This document shows, in pieces, positions 22,159 through 33,800 of a stretch of 64,000 nt of DNA. The stretch lies in assembly GCA_032358255.1 (NCBI GenBank), contig JAULBX010008773.1:1-64000 (forward strand), given 5' to 3'. This stretch comes from Heterotrichella gracilis. Taxonomy: Eukaryota; Sar; Xanthophyceae; Tribonematales; Xanthonemataceae. Numbering within the stretch: the first letter of the stretch is position 1; each line of letters opens with the position of its first letter. The notes under the pieces were generated by a model. That model searched no databases. It was not told the DNA's origin and saw only the letters and a program-made list of their open reading frames with translations. The position numbers and the translations under genes are program-made.

Positions 22159-24439
22159 ATGGCAAGGTCTTTCGAGGTCTTCTCTGTGCCAGCCCCACCG
22201 GCAAGGTGGCTGCTGCACTTGGTGTACCTGGTGCAGGTACGTTTTCCTCCAGCCACTGACCCTTGCAGGGGGGTTTAGTGGTCATATAGTACTGCACCTG
22301 CTGCACTTTAATGGTGTACATCAATATACTGGTGGTATCAGCTGTAAGACAGTGTGAAACTACCCATATTGCCCCAGGTAGTGCAATAGTCTGTGAGGCG
22401 TTCCCAAGAAGGTGAATCAGGGTGTGAGTGTAAGGTGAATGTTTTCATACGGTCAGAAAGAACTAACCATGCAAGGGAAGGAACATCACAATCCTGTGAA
22501 TATTCCTGAACTTGTGCCACAAGTGTCGATCAGTTCCACCTGTTTAAAGATGGCAGGCACAGTGTACAGGAGGGCAATGCGTTCTCTTCGCAAACCCCAC
22601 TTCCTATTCCAGTGCTCAAAAAGTCACCAGATGCCAGGATGAGTAGGCATTTGAGGGGAGAAAGGAATAATTGCAAAACCGTCTCACTACCATATTTTGA
22701 CCCCCTGCAGGTCGGTGTTGCCCTGGCCATCCTCATCATCACCAACACCCAGCTGTACAACCACACCATATACAGCGAGAACGCCTATGGGGTGGTGGTG
22801 CCAATCGAGTGGAGCTGCCTGCTGACCTATGAGGGCATGGTGACTGCGGCGGGCGCACCAGACCCCATGCCTGGGTGCTGCATCCGCGCGCAGGTCGGGT
22901 CGGGGCTCAGCGCGGGAGGGTCCCTGGTGCTCATCGCCGGACTGGTAAGGGTTTAGGGTTTAGGGTCCTGGTGCTCTTTGCCGAGCTGGCAAGGGTTTGG
23001 GATTTTGGCTTCTGGTACTCAATACCGGCCTGGTAAGGGTTTAGGGTTCTGGGTACCCATCGCCGGACTGGTTAGGGTTTAGAATCACCCATGATGGCAA
23101 GTCAAACAGCACCGCCATTTCCGCAGCATCGAATGCACCCATTGTCCCACCCATTCACATTTCCAGATGGATACGCAAACGCATGTGTGTGCATACTGTC
23201 TAGCATGCATACCCAGGACCCTATACCCCTCAATGGAAAGCCTTCCCCCACCCGCCATCCCCCTCTGTCGCAGGCATACCTTAGCCACCCCCGCGCACCC
23301 ACCACCCTCAACAAGTGGGTGGCGGGCATCTACTGGGGCCTGCACCCGCTGGCCACCATTGGCTGGATCATCGGGGTGGGTCGCCTTGCCAACAACGTGG
23401 CCAATGCCAACAGCTGGGGGGTGGTGCCGCAGGAGGGCTACCGCAACGCAGTGGCTGGCCTGGCAGGAGCGCTGGTGAGTGGCGGGACCCAAATGTTGCA
23501 ATCTAATATAAAAGTAAAGGATTAAGTGTTCAAGTACCCCAGTGGCAGGCCTGGCTGCGGCGGGGTAGCAAGTGACCTGGAAGCTTCCACCCTGAACCCT
23601 AACCCCGCAATCCTACAAAACCCTACATAACCCCTCTTATTTCTCTTGCAGCTTGTGAATGAACAAGCTGCAAGAAGCTTACACCCTACACGTTGACACC
23701 TGAAGGCATACTGTGCTCCCCTTGCAGCTTGGCTTGTTCCTGTTCACCCCAATCGCCTTGGCGAGTGCACTGTTTAGGGTTTAGGGTTTATGATTTAGGC
23801 TGACGCACCGCTTATCCCACTTGCAGCTCGGCTTGTTCCTGCTCACCACAATCGCCTTGGCGTGTGCACTGTTTAGGGTTTAGGGTTTATGATCTAGGCT
23901 GACGCACCGCTTGTCCCAATTGCAGCTTGGCTTGTTCCTGTTCACCATCATTGCCCTGGGAGCGTGGCTGTGGCGGGGCAGCAAGGTCATTCCTGCAGGG
24001 AAGCTGCAAGGGGCATACACTGGCAACCCTACACCCTACATCCCAAACACCTCGTATTGCCCTTGCAGCTTGTGACTGGGAACTGCAATGAGCCGACACG
24101 CTACACTTTGAAGCTCAAACGCCGTTGCTGCAGATACTTACATTTTGAAGCCCAAACGCCTTTTGCTGCAGCTACTTACAGTTTGAAGCCTGATATTATT
24201 TTATTCCCTTGCAGCTTGGCTTGTTCCTGTTCACCACCATTGCCCTGGGAGCGTGGCTGTGGCGGGGCAGCACGGTGATCCCAGCTGGCAAGCTCCAGGG
24301 GGCATACACCACCACGCCAGCGTCTGGAGGGGAGGTCGGGAAGCCCTTTGCGCCCAGTGACACGTCTGGCAGCGAGGCGGGCAGCGGAGTGGGTCTTGGC
24401 CAGGGGAGGGATAGCGGGGATCTTGCCCCACATGTCTGA
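22159..24439 (+). CDS. Predicted four-helix membrane protein (245 aa), unknown function
   Basis: Four exons join in phase: 22159-22236, 22711-22944, 23274-23474 and 24215-24439 (738 bases). Four hydrophobic spans can be read: WLLHLVYLVQVGVALAILII across the first intron, GGSLVLIAGLAYL, WVAGIYWGLHPLATIGWIIG, and AGALLGLFLFTTIALGAWLW across the last intron. Between spans 1 and 2 lies a loop with two cysteines (SCLL and GCCI). The tail is Gly/Ser/Thr-rich and hydrophilic. I recognise no family. The introns are notable. The end of exon 2 with its donor is repeated three times after 22944, and the start of exon 4 with its acceptor is repeated three times before 24215. One of those (23926-24075) would itself make a complete alternative last exon ending in CPCSL. 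Confidence 0.7.
22945..23084 (+). repeat. Threefold copy of the exon 2 end plus donor, with TTTAGGG tracts
   Basis: The true exon 2 end reads GTGCTCATCGCCGGACTG then GTAAGGGTTTAGGG. Copies follow at about 22966-23000, 23010-23047 and 23048-23084, for example CCATCGCCGGACTGGTTAGG in the third. Each ends in a GG-T/C-AAGGGTTT or GGTTAGGGTTT string, so the donor site and the telomeric repeat merge into one sequence. Confidence 0.85.
23640..24214 (+). repeat. Copies of the exon 4 acceptor and start; one usable as an alternative last exon
   Basis: The string CTTGCAG|CTTGGCTTGTTCCTG recurs with its acceptor at 23721-23766, 23820-23870 and 23920-24020, before the real exon start at 24215. Shorter acceptor-only echoes lie at about 23647 and 24061. 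Tracts of GTTTAGGGTTTAGGG separate the first copies. The copy beginning at 23926 keeps the acceptor, reads FLFTIIALGAWLWRG in frame and stops at 24075, so it could replace the normal C-terminus with a shorter one. Confidence 0.8.
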
Positions 24440-26513
24440 TTGCTGGGCCTGTGTAGCCTGTGAGTCATACGGGTTTGATACCTGGAATGCACTGAATGTA
24501 TAGGCACCTAGGGGTGTACAGCGCTTGCTGCATGAGTTATCACCTTGTTGGCACCATTGCTGTGCCAGTGTGAGTGAGGCAGGCAGCGGAGTGGGTCTTG
24601 GCAAGAGGGGGGGCAGCAGGGAGATTGCACCACATGTCTGAGTGATGATTAATATTGCTGAACAAATTTGGCACATTCCGCCCCGCCCTAGGCTAGTACT
24701 GAACATGTGTAAGGCATGCATATCTTGCATACCTATGTTGGAATTGCCCATGACGCATGACCCGGGTGCAATGGTATGAATGTTAGGTTATTCAGCAGTA
24801 CATACCATCTACTATGCGCATTATCTTTGCAACTTTGTGCAACGGTTTAGATGGCGTGCACAGGCCCTAGCATGGCTCATGCAGCATGTGTATCCGTTGG
24901 CAATTCAGCAAAGTCTTTACATTTGACAACCAGTTGTGGCCAGCATTGGCAGCCAACAGGCTTTTCTATGTACCAGTATTGGGATAAGCATTTGCGGTAT
25001 TGGGATATTATCAATTAATATTGATAGTATTCCAATTAAGCATTTGCACTGTAATATATCCCTTTTAAGCATTTGCACTGTAGATACATCATGCTCGGGT
25101 CCTACAGTGTATTGCTGGAGGTGCGCATAGCACCCTGCATCCTGACGAACATATTTGCTACCAGAATTGCTTCAAGTCTGAAGCAAAGAGTGCGGAATCA
25201 GTGGCCATGAGTATTTGAAAGTACAATACCCAGTCCATCTGTTGGAGTGTAATGTACAATTGTGACTAGCACATGCGCACAGTGCCGGGTTATTAGGTAG
25301 TACCCAAAAAAATTGATGCCCATTAATGCGGGGCCAACTGTTGCTGGGCCATTCAATATTGGCATCCCATGAGTATAGATAAGTGTCGCCAGTGCCTACC
25401 GGAGGCAAGGGCAGAGTTCTTTATTCGTGAAGAACCTTCATCCAGGCAGCGCCGGGTGTTTATGATTTTAGAACATTATGACCAAGCTGGCCCAGTCTCG
25501 GAGTGTGAGTCTGGTCCAAGCTGTTAAACCCAGTGAATACCACTGGATCGGATCTAGCAACTGACTTGCTGAGCTAAAGGCTAAAACCCTAAACCGTAAA
25601 CAGTGCTACTTAATTGTTTAATGGTTACGCAATTAAGGTACTTGATCATGAAGTACAGGGTACCTCCACCTCGCATCATGCCATGGGCCATAGCCTATTC
25701 GGAATCTGAACTAGTTCAAATCATGGTGCCGATGCTGAGGTGCTGCATGTCATCACTGCATTGCAGCCGTGGTGCAAGTGCGTCGGTTGGCGTATTACAC
25801 TGTAGCATTGCTGGTTGTGGTGTGCTACCATATGTGTGGCTGTTGTTTTTTCTGTAGGAAGATTAGCCATGGCATGGCTTATCAATTCATGGCCTGTGAA
25901 GACCATGGCACATTACCGGCAACTATTGTATTACAAGCAAGGTTCAACTTTCAACGCAAATCACATGCCACCCATATGGGCCAGTTACATGCCATGATCA
26001 GTGCTAATGAATGCATCCCGTACTGTACACTGGAATATAATTAAGGCAAGTTCTTTGAGCTGGTTTGTGGGCATACGAATACTGAGCAATTGCCATCAGA
26101 TAGCTGGACACACAGGCCTGTTGCAATCACAACCAATATGGCTGCAAGGCTACGAGGCAAATTAACTGCAGCAAAGCCGGAGACAGCAAATGCTGCTGGC
26201 TGTGGCACTGCAAAAGAACGTATGTGTTGCGCTGACATGTAAAATGATACTCTAAGGGAGATAGTGCAACATTGTATTACGCGGAAGTTTTGCATGCATT
26301 CTGCAATGACATGCAAGAGGAGTCCCATTAATTGCTAACCTGCTTTGCTAGTACCAAAACAAAGCGATTCACTGCCATGGCATCAGGTGGCAATGGCAAC
26401 AGCGGTTCACTAAGCGTGTTCAACGTTGGGGCACTGGGCATTGGCTTGGATCCAGGACCACTGCAACCAGGACCAACCCATAAGTTCTGACACTTGGATG
26501 ATTGGTAGCCTCA
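24440..26513. other. Convergent spacer, with a copy of the preceding exon's tail
   Basis: The four-helix gene (+) and the next gene (-) both end into this 2.07-kb stretch. At about 24572-24642 there is a degraded direct copy of the last coding part of the four-helix gene (GGCAGCGGAGTGGGTCTTGG through CCACATGTCTGA), about 190 bases after the original. The rest is AT-richer, with short direct echoes such as AAGCATTTGCACTG (about 25038 and 25068). I see no gene. Confidence 0.5.
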
Positions 26514-29193
26514 TCAGCGCGCAACATAGAAGCGCACATCGTTGGGGGCCACTGACACGGGTGTGGGTGCAAAGTGGTAGGCGGACTGGCCGGGGAGGAT
26601 GCCGATATCTGCCAGGTCGGAGAAATCCAGGGAGGCAGCCTGCACAGGGGGGGAATAGGGTTTTAGAATTTAGATGTGCCAATTAGGGTTTTAAGGTTCA
26701 GGCGGGTCATTAAGGGTTTAGGTATTCGCAAGGTTGGGATACCATTGTGCAACTTGAGCACATGCATCTCGTGAAAACAATCCACAATGCAATGAATTTA
26801 TTCAGGACAACTCCCTTGCACTAAAGCACCACATGCATGCCCTGTGGTTTGCTAAGCAGCTGTATATATCCATATGGCATCAATTGTCAGGTAGGTAGCA
26901 GGCGAAGTAGAGTGCACAGCAATGTTGTTTGGACAACACCGTGCATCCAGTGCAAACTATCAAGGGTTTGGGTAATCAGTGTTTTCTAGGGTCTAGGGAT
27001 TGCGCACGCATAGTTTGCGCCCTCACCTTCTTGATGAGGAAAGTGATGTCGTCATTTGGGGATGCCAGCAGTGGGCGCACCCCCTGGGACTGGGTCCCAA
27101 ACTGGATGTTGGATGATGTAGTGGGGGCCACAATGGTCACGTTCCACACAGCTGTGGCGTTGGCATCGGCAAACAGGGGGAGCACATCGGAGATGGCGGT
27201 GGGGACCCAGGTGTCTGCCACGTAGGTGGTGGAGGGGTTCTTGGCGCCTGCGGTGGAAGGGTTTAGGTTAGGGTTTTGCTAAGGGATTTTAAAGGAAAGG
27301 CAGGTGCTCAGGTGGGGCTTAGGTGCACCTGCAAACGCACAAGCAAAGACCCGAATATGCATGGAAAAGGACAAAAGTGCACTGAACAAAACAGATTACA
27401 ATGGTAGCATCTTCCATACCCTGCAGACGTGCGCATCAATGCGCAGAGTGCAGGTGCAGGTGCAGGTGAAAGACATAGCCCCGGCACTCACTTGGGTAGG
27501 ACTGCTTGTGCAGGCCCTTGGCCTCAGTAAGGGTGTAGTTGAAGCGGTAGTGCAGGTGGGCGATGCGTGGCAGGATGTTGGTGTACTTGATGAGCTGCTT
27601 GTTAGGGCCAAGTGCGTTGGCGCCCTGGGGCTGGTAGGTGGCGGGGAAGAAGGGGTAGTCACCCACGCCTGCAAGAGAGACACGTAGCGTTTTGAGTTAG
27701 CGTGAAGGTAATAGTCTCAGGGTGCAGGCCTGTCTGCACTAATTCGAGGGCTGGTGGGAGGCGGGTAAGGTGAGGTAGCCATGAACACACGCAGGTTGGC
27801 AAATGATAAGTAGGATAGGGCAATACAGGCCATAATAGGAGTCTGGGGTAAATGCTGATGAGGGTTTTAAACCCTAAATTAGGGTCATTGCCACTATTGC
27901 CACCCACCCGAGATGATGAACTCGTTGGTCCCCCGCCACAGGGAGTGGTGTTCGTGGGGGATCCAGATGTCCAGGACATCTAGGGTCTAGGGGTCCACCC
28001 ACCTGAGATGATGAACTCGTTGTTCCCCTGCCACAGGGAGTGGTGCTCATGCGGGATCCAGATGTCAAGGTCATCGGCAGCATCCACCACCACGCAGGGG
28101 GTGTCTCCATCAATGAGGGTGGTGATGACCTGGTGGCCGTTCACAAGGTTGGTGTCGCCGATGTCAACCTGAAACGGGGAGGAAACATTTCAGGGATTTG
28201 ATTGGGCATGGGGCTTGTGCCCATTCCAACCACTTCCCCGCCAGATTCAAGTAGTGCTTGGAAGCTTCTAGGCTTTAGGGCTTACGGCTTAGGGTTAATT
28301 TTGTGCACACGCCCAAAACTCCCCGCCAGCTCTAAGTGGTACTTGATAGGCTTGAAGAAGCCCGCCGGCATCAGGTTTAGGGGATTAGGGTTCAGGGTTT
28401 GCGGCTTAGGGTTATGCACAATGCCAATGTCAACCACTCACCGCCAGCTCCAGATAGTACTTGAGGGGCTTGAAGAAGCCAGGTGGCACCTTGCCCTGGC
28501 ACACGGGGTAGTCATCGTAGTTGATCTTGGTGTCCTGGGCAAGGAACTCCGGCTCCATCCCCGCGAGGGTGGCGCAGGCGCCGTTGGGGATTTGGTCGTA
28601 CTGGCAGGCGTTTTGGGAATAGGTGAGGGAGGCGTTGGCGCCATTGGCTCCTGACCCACTCACGGTGATGCTGTTGCTGCAGGAGAAGGGGGTTCCGTCA
28701 GTGAAGGCTTGCAGCCACAGAACAGGCAAACAAACATATGTACGCATATGAGGTCAATGGTGCAACAGATGTTGGTTTAATCCAGGTGTTGAGCGAGGTC
28801 GAGACATCGACACAGCCCAAGCTTTACGGAATATTAGAATGCAGTGAACAGGCCGACGACAAGGTTGGAGGGGTGGATGTGTCGCTACAGCGCAAATACG
28901 TCATACATTCCGCCCACGAAGCATGACTGCACCCCTGTGTACACATGTGTGCGATGCAACTGCAAGCACTCCTGGTCACTTAGATCAACAATTAAGCCTC
29001 ACCCGTTGTTGTCGTTGTTGATGGCGATTGGCACGGCGATGGCGGTTGCCGTTAGCCCCACGATGGCCAGCGCAATAAGCCAGAAGGGCCACTGCTTGTA
29101 CCAGGGCTTGTCGGCCTGAGCATGGGACGACGACCCATTCGGCCGCTTAATGCCGTTCTCGATGTAGTCCTCGGCTGGGATCTTGGTCGCCAT
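26514..29193 (-). CDS. Single-anchor membrane protein of unknown function (~380 aa)
   Basis: Minus-strand exons are about 29193-29003, 28707-28442, 28168-28003, 27668-27492, 27247-27027 and 26639-26514 (TGA). All joins are in phase except exon 1 to exon 2, which is off by one. A small exon, another splice choice or a base error may therefore be missing between 29003 and 28707. The N-terminus (MATKIPAEDYIENG) is followed by one hydrophobic span, FWLIALAIVGLTATAIAVPI, which suggests a type II anchor with the rest outside or in the secretory lumen. The large domain contains CQYDQIPNGAC, DDLDIWIPHEHHSLWQG, GDYPFFPATYQP, HLHYRFNYTL and WNVTIVAPTT, with several N-x-S/T sequons. I recognise no family. 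The HEHH cluster could bind metal, but that is speculation. The gene is head-to-head with the RING gene. Confidence 0.6.
27899..27985 (-). repeat. Copy of an exon end in the following intron
   Basis: On the minus strand this repeats the last ~65 coding bases of the exon 28168-28003 (DIWIPHEHHSLW...NEFIISG), with its donor. It lies about 100 bases downstream in the same intron. Differences are few, so the copy is fairly young. An AACCCTAAATTAGGG tract follows at about 27870-27885. Confidence 0.75.
28215..28380 (-). repeat. Two decayed copies of the end of exon 2 (unknown membrane protein)
   Basis: The real exon end, around 28442-28500 (FFKPLKYYLELA), is echoed at about 28321-28378 and again, more weakly, at about 28236-28275 in the same intron. 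Telomere-like runs (GGTTTAGGGGATTAGGGTTC at about 28374 and GGCTTTAGGG at about 28270) sit between them. Divergence rises with distance from the exon. Confidence 0.7.
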
Positions 29194-30832
29194 GGTGGTT
29201 ACTCTGCATGGAGGGGAGGGCGAGTCAGTGAGGCGGCAAAAGCACAGGGTTTAGTCTACAACAGGCCCATGGACGCCAACGCCGCATGTACACAGCAAAC
29301 ACCATTATTGTAAGAGCAGGCAGCATGTGAGCATTTAATAGCTGTGGCATGGTAATACTGCCTTTGTTTTAACCTAAATTACGTAAGCCGGACCCGGGAC
29401 CCTCAGGTGTGCACAGTGCTGTGGCAACAGGATGGCATGCATGCATGCGGTGCACGGAGTTGGTGCAAAAGCGAGCCTGCAGCCAAAGCAAACGCGCTGC
29501 AAGGTTCTTTGATGCCAGAAATCGTTCTGTGGAGCAGAAAACGACGCATAGTGATGCAATCAGAGCTGTCTCGGTGCTCAAACCACGACCCACCACTCAC
29601 CAGCAGGGGGCACCCTTTTTAATTACACCCTTCCAAGGTATGATGGCGTCGATGCAAAGGGCTGAACGTCTTCAAATGGAAGACTAGTTGGGTTATGGCA
29701 AAGTTTGCTGCGCTATTATAGTGGGGAAGCAGCACTTTGGCCAAACTCAGGAAAGTTTCGAGACGGGCACTCCCTCGGATGATTTGGAGCACCGGACCGG
29801 AGAAATTATCATCCGGGGTCGACCGCGCATCGCCCAACAGCGTACAAGTACTGGACAACAGGCCTCACGCCGCAAATCCTTTATTGTTGGTGTTTTAGGT
29901 AAACAACCGTTACGTTACCCCGCCGAGCAACCACGTGAGCACACCTAGTACAGTGAAAGACACACCCACTCGCTGCTTACCTTGTGCATATGCATGCATG
30001 CGCCAAGACAGCCTTCTTGACCTCTGGGATCGCGCTTTGCAGCCGTCCCACCAACCCGCACACCTCTACACGTTATACTCCGTAACTGCCTGTGCGCTTG
30101 TGCATAGCAAACGGTGTGCGCATGCTACTGAAGCTGCAAGGAGCTAGCCGAGTCTAAACCCTTGAGGTGGCTTCCGAGTGACTGCTGCAAGGTGCGTGGA
30201 CCCATTTCCCCCGCACCCAATTGCGATTTCTGCCGTGGCTGGGGTTCTATGGTGTCTCATGTGCACCAACAAGGCACAAAGGGTGGAACCAAGGTGGTAA
30301 AACCCTGGTAGCGGCGGGCTACTCGCTGCATGCATGTGTGTGTGCCACATGATCTAGGTGTCATATGAGTACAGACTAGCATAGGTAGCACAGGTGCCCT
30401 GACGGTCGGGTAGAGTGCTCTGTTTACTTCTATTCCCACGGGGTTTGCTCCTATGGATGCACATGCCTTGCAGTTCCACGCAGTGATGTTGCACCCAACA
30501 GGCAGCCACCCATATTGCGCCCAACCACCACTAAGGGTTTAGGGTTTCCTCACCCGAACGTCTCCCAAGCACTTTTACTGATTAGGGATGTACTGTCAGG
30601 AGACATAGGTACTGAGAGCATAGGTACCTGTGCTAGCCCACGCCACAAGCACATGTGCGCGGGGAATCAGTAGTGTTGAGGAACTAGGGTTTACAAGTAC
30701 TGTATGTTTCCAACGAGCAACTCGAACATATGCAAAACGCACTGTGGAATGATTAAGCTGTGGTTCATTACCTGCGTTGACCAACAAACAGTGCTGCACT
30801 CACTCACCTATACTAACGCCTCAACCTGCAGC
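29194..30832. promoter_or_regulatory. Divergent promoter region (unknown membrane protein / RING protein)
   Basis: This 1.64-kb gap separates two divergent starts. It holds GGCATGCATGCATGCGG at about 29434-29450, CATATGCATGCATGCGCC at about 29987-30004 and CTGCATGCATGTGTG at about 30327. A GGGTTTAGGGTTT tract lies at about 30535-30547. No coding region is supported. The CATGCATG clusters are the same RY-like element seen ahead of other genes here. Confidence 0.4.
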
Positions 30833-33800
30833 ATGGTATCCACGAGTACTGGGCACACGTCAGCCCTCAAAGCACCCTGTTTACATCTCCATAGCAGCCC
30901 TCCCCTGCGCCAACAGCCAGCAGCAGTTGTTGTGATCTTGCTGGCATTCAGCCTCGGCTTGCTTTGCCCCTGTGGGTCTACTCGCACTCCGGATTGGGTG
31001 GCGGTGACAACCAGGACTGCGGGGGTGGCGGGAGACGCAACCGACACAACAGCGGCCTTGGCATCGAGCCTGAAGTCTGCATCCACCGACAGGTGAATTA
31101 TTAAGAAATAAATGAGTGAAATAGATAGAATAAAATCCATCGGCAAGTGGCTGCATTTCTTGGTTGCAGTGCTCTGACGGTGTCATTGGGTATATTGATT
31201 AAAAGCTCGAGATATGTGCCACTTTCTGCACATGGCTGCGTAATCTTTGTCATCTTTGCCAAGTGGCCGTACCACACAAATGCTCATTGTGCTCACTATA
31301 TATTGCACTAGCTGGTCATCACCTTATTGGCAGGGGGCATTTGGTATAGGCCCCCCGGTATGTTATCATTTGTGATTATTTACAGTTCTACCGTCCAGGA
31401 AGGAACCAGGGCAGGTTCATAGGACACTGATTATCTCAGTGCAAGCGCTTGTAGTATGAATGTTCATAATATAAGTATACTCAGCACAGGCGGGCGATGC
31501 TCTTCTCTTTGCCACCATTTTTCAACGCGCCTGTTCTGGCTTGCAAGTGTTTCATGTTGCTAATTCCTTTTATTTCCCCTTGCCAACAGTCCCGTCAATG
31601 CGGAGCTGCAAGCAGCAGTCCCCTCCCTTTCCGCATCAAGCTTTCCACCCACCCTACCTGGCCCCGTCCCGCCCTACCCACCCCCACCGACTTACCCCCC
31701 TCCACCCCCTCCCGCACCGCCAGTGGCGTTCTTCCTGTGCAGCTGTGCAAACTTCCCATTCCAGTTCAGCTACGCAGCGGCGCCCGACCAGCAGTCGCCC
31801 GATGGCTGCACCTGCTGCATCAATGGAACGTCGGTCACCACGTGAGTGCCGAGGGAGTGCTGGGTTGCACGCATGGGCATGTTCTCAGGCCATTGCAAAG
31901 GGGCGTAGGGGGCTACAAGCACCATAGCAGTTTGTCAAAAAAACTAAAACTGGAAATTTCAGAAATTGAGCATTTGCTCAGCAGTCCCCCGACGGCTGCA
32001 CCTGCTGTGTCAACGGGACTTTGGTGGCCACGTGAGTGCCAGGGGTGTATTATAATTGTACCTATGCAAAGTATTGAGGCATTGCTCCCTCCAATAAAAG
32101 AGAAAAAACAGGCTACTCTAAACCTGGGGATGCATCCCATTTAGCCCCCAAGCATCCAACAGCACGCCTGCCCCATGCTACCTCCTCCCCTGTGCACTAG
32201 TGTGACAATGAATATGTGACGGAATGGAGGAACATTGCAATGCATCGGGTCCACCACCCGGGCGCGCCCAGTACTGCACATTTGAGCACATTGCTATACA
32301 AACTGCTGCATTATCGTTGTTCACATCCCCTATACTTTCTCACCTACGTGCATTCCCTCTGCCCCATGCAGCACCCACGGACCTGTGTTGTGTGAGCAGT
32401 ACTCTGCCCCTGTTCAATTTTCATATTATATCTTACAAATATCAAATTACATGTAATCATTCAATCATATTTCGTCCTGCCCCATGCAGCACCCACGGCC
32501 CTGTGCTATGTGAGCGATACCTCTTCCCCGAGCGCTTCCCCCCCGATTACACCAACATCTGGACCCATTGGCTCATCTATGTGTTCATCGCAATCAGCCT
32601 GGTTGTGATGGTGGGGGGCGGTGTGGTGTGGCGGGGGGTGGCCAGGAGGAGGGCGCAGGCGGAAATGGAGGAGCGCATTTGGCGCAGGGAGCGCAGGCGC
32701 GAGGCGCAGATGGCGACAATAGGCGGTAGGTTCTCCACCCTGTACCTTTAACCCTAAACCTTTAGCAGTGGTGCAGGGGGCGGAGGCGGGAGTCGCAGAT
32801 GGTGGCAATTGGCGGTAGGTTATGTGCCCTGAACCCTTAACTCGAAACCCTAAGCAGCGGCGCAGGGATCGCACGCCCTAAATTCACTAAGAAATTTCAG
32901 ACAAGAAACCTCTTCTCCCCCCACCACAGAGCCTCCAAATCTGCTTATCTCCACCCCCCTTGCTCGCCTTGTGGGCACCCCCCTTTCCCGCCTTTGCATA
33001 TAGGACGGCACCTGCACCCGCGACAAGTGGGTGTTGCATTGAGTTGAAGGCCCCCCCATGCGCGGTCCCTCCGAATGAGTACCTTCCAATTTCTTGAACA
33101 AACGCCATTTTCCCCTCTTCTGCAGAGCCTCCAAATCTGCTCATCTCCACACCCCCTGCGCGGCTCGTGGGCACCACCCTCTCCTGCCCAATTTGCATGG
33201 AGAACCTCACATGCACCCACGACAATTGGGTGGTGCAATGCCTTTTTAAGGCCCCCCATGCCGGCTGGCGCATCCCCCCTCCAAATAAATTCCTTGTGAT
33301 AATATTAAAGTACCTTTCTCCCCCTCTGCAGAGCCTCCCAACCTGCTCATCTCCACGCCCCCTGCGCGCCTGGTGGGGACCACCCTCTCCTGCCCCATCT
33401 GTATGGAGGACCTGACCTGCACCCGCGACAACTGGGTGGTCCTCCCGCACTGCCAGCACGGCATGTGCACCACGTGTTTCCCGCAGTTGGTCAAGGCGCA
33501 GCATAGCATGCTGGCCAGGGGACGGGTGCCTCCCCGAGCAGGCCAGGTTGGGCCGGGGACAGAGGAGGAGCAAGGCTACTCTTGCCCCATGTGCAGGTGG
33601 GTGTTACCTGCAAACATCAAATGCGCCACAGTGTATTCTCTCTTGTGTGCATGCATTGTCTCGTTACCCATGGGGTGTGTTCCCGGTTTCATGTGCATTC
33701 TGGTATAACGCCATTTCCAAGCCATGAAGCATGCAATGTAAATGTATCTCTCCGTTGAACAGCTCGAATGTGCTGTGATACCTTGGTCTTCATCTTGGAT

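Noticed and set aside
25603-26044. Small open frames in the convergent spacer
   Set aside because: They overlap on both strands, have AT-rich spacer composition, and show no domain, leader or splice context.
28844-29119. Plus-strand frame opposite the first exon of the unknown membrane protein
   Set aside because: It is the antisense of the clear hydrophobic anchor exon on the minus strand.
29409-29948. Several overlapping open frames in the divergent promoter gap
   Set aside because: No frame is favoured, none resembles a protein family, and the region carries promoter-type CATGCATG motifs.
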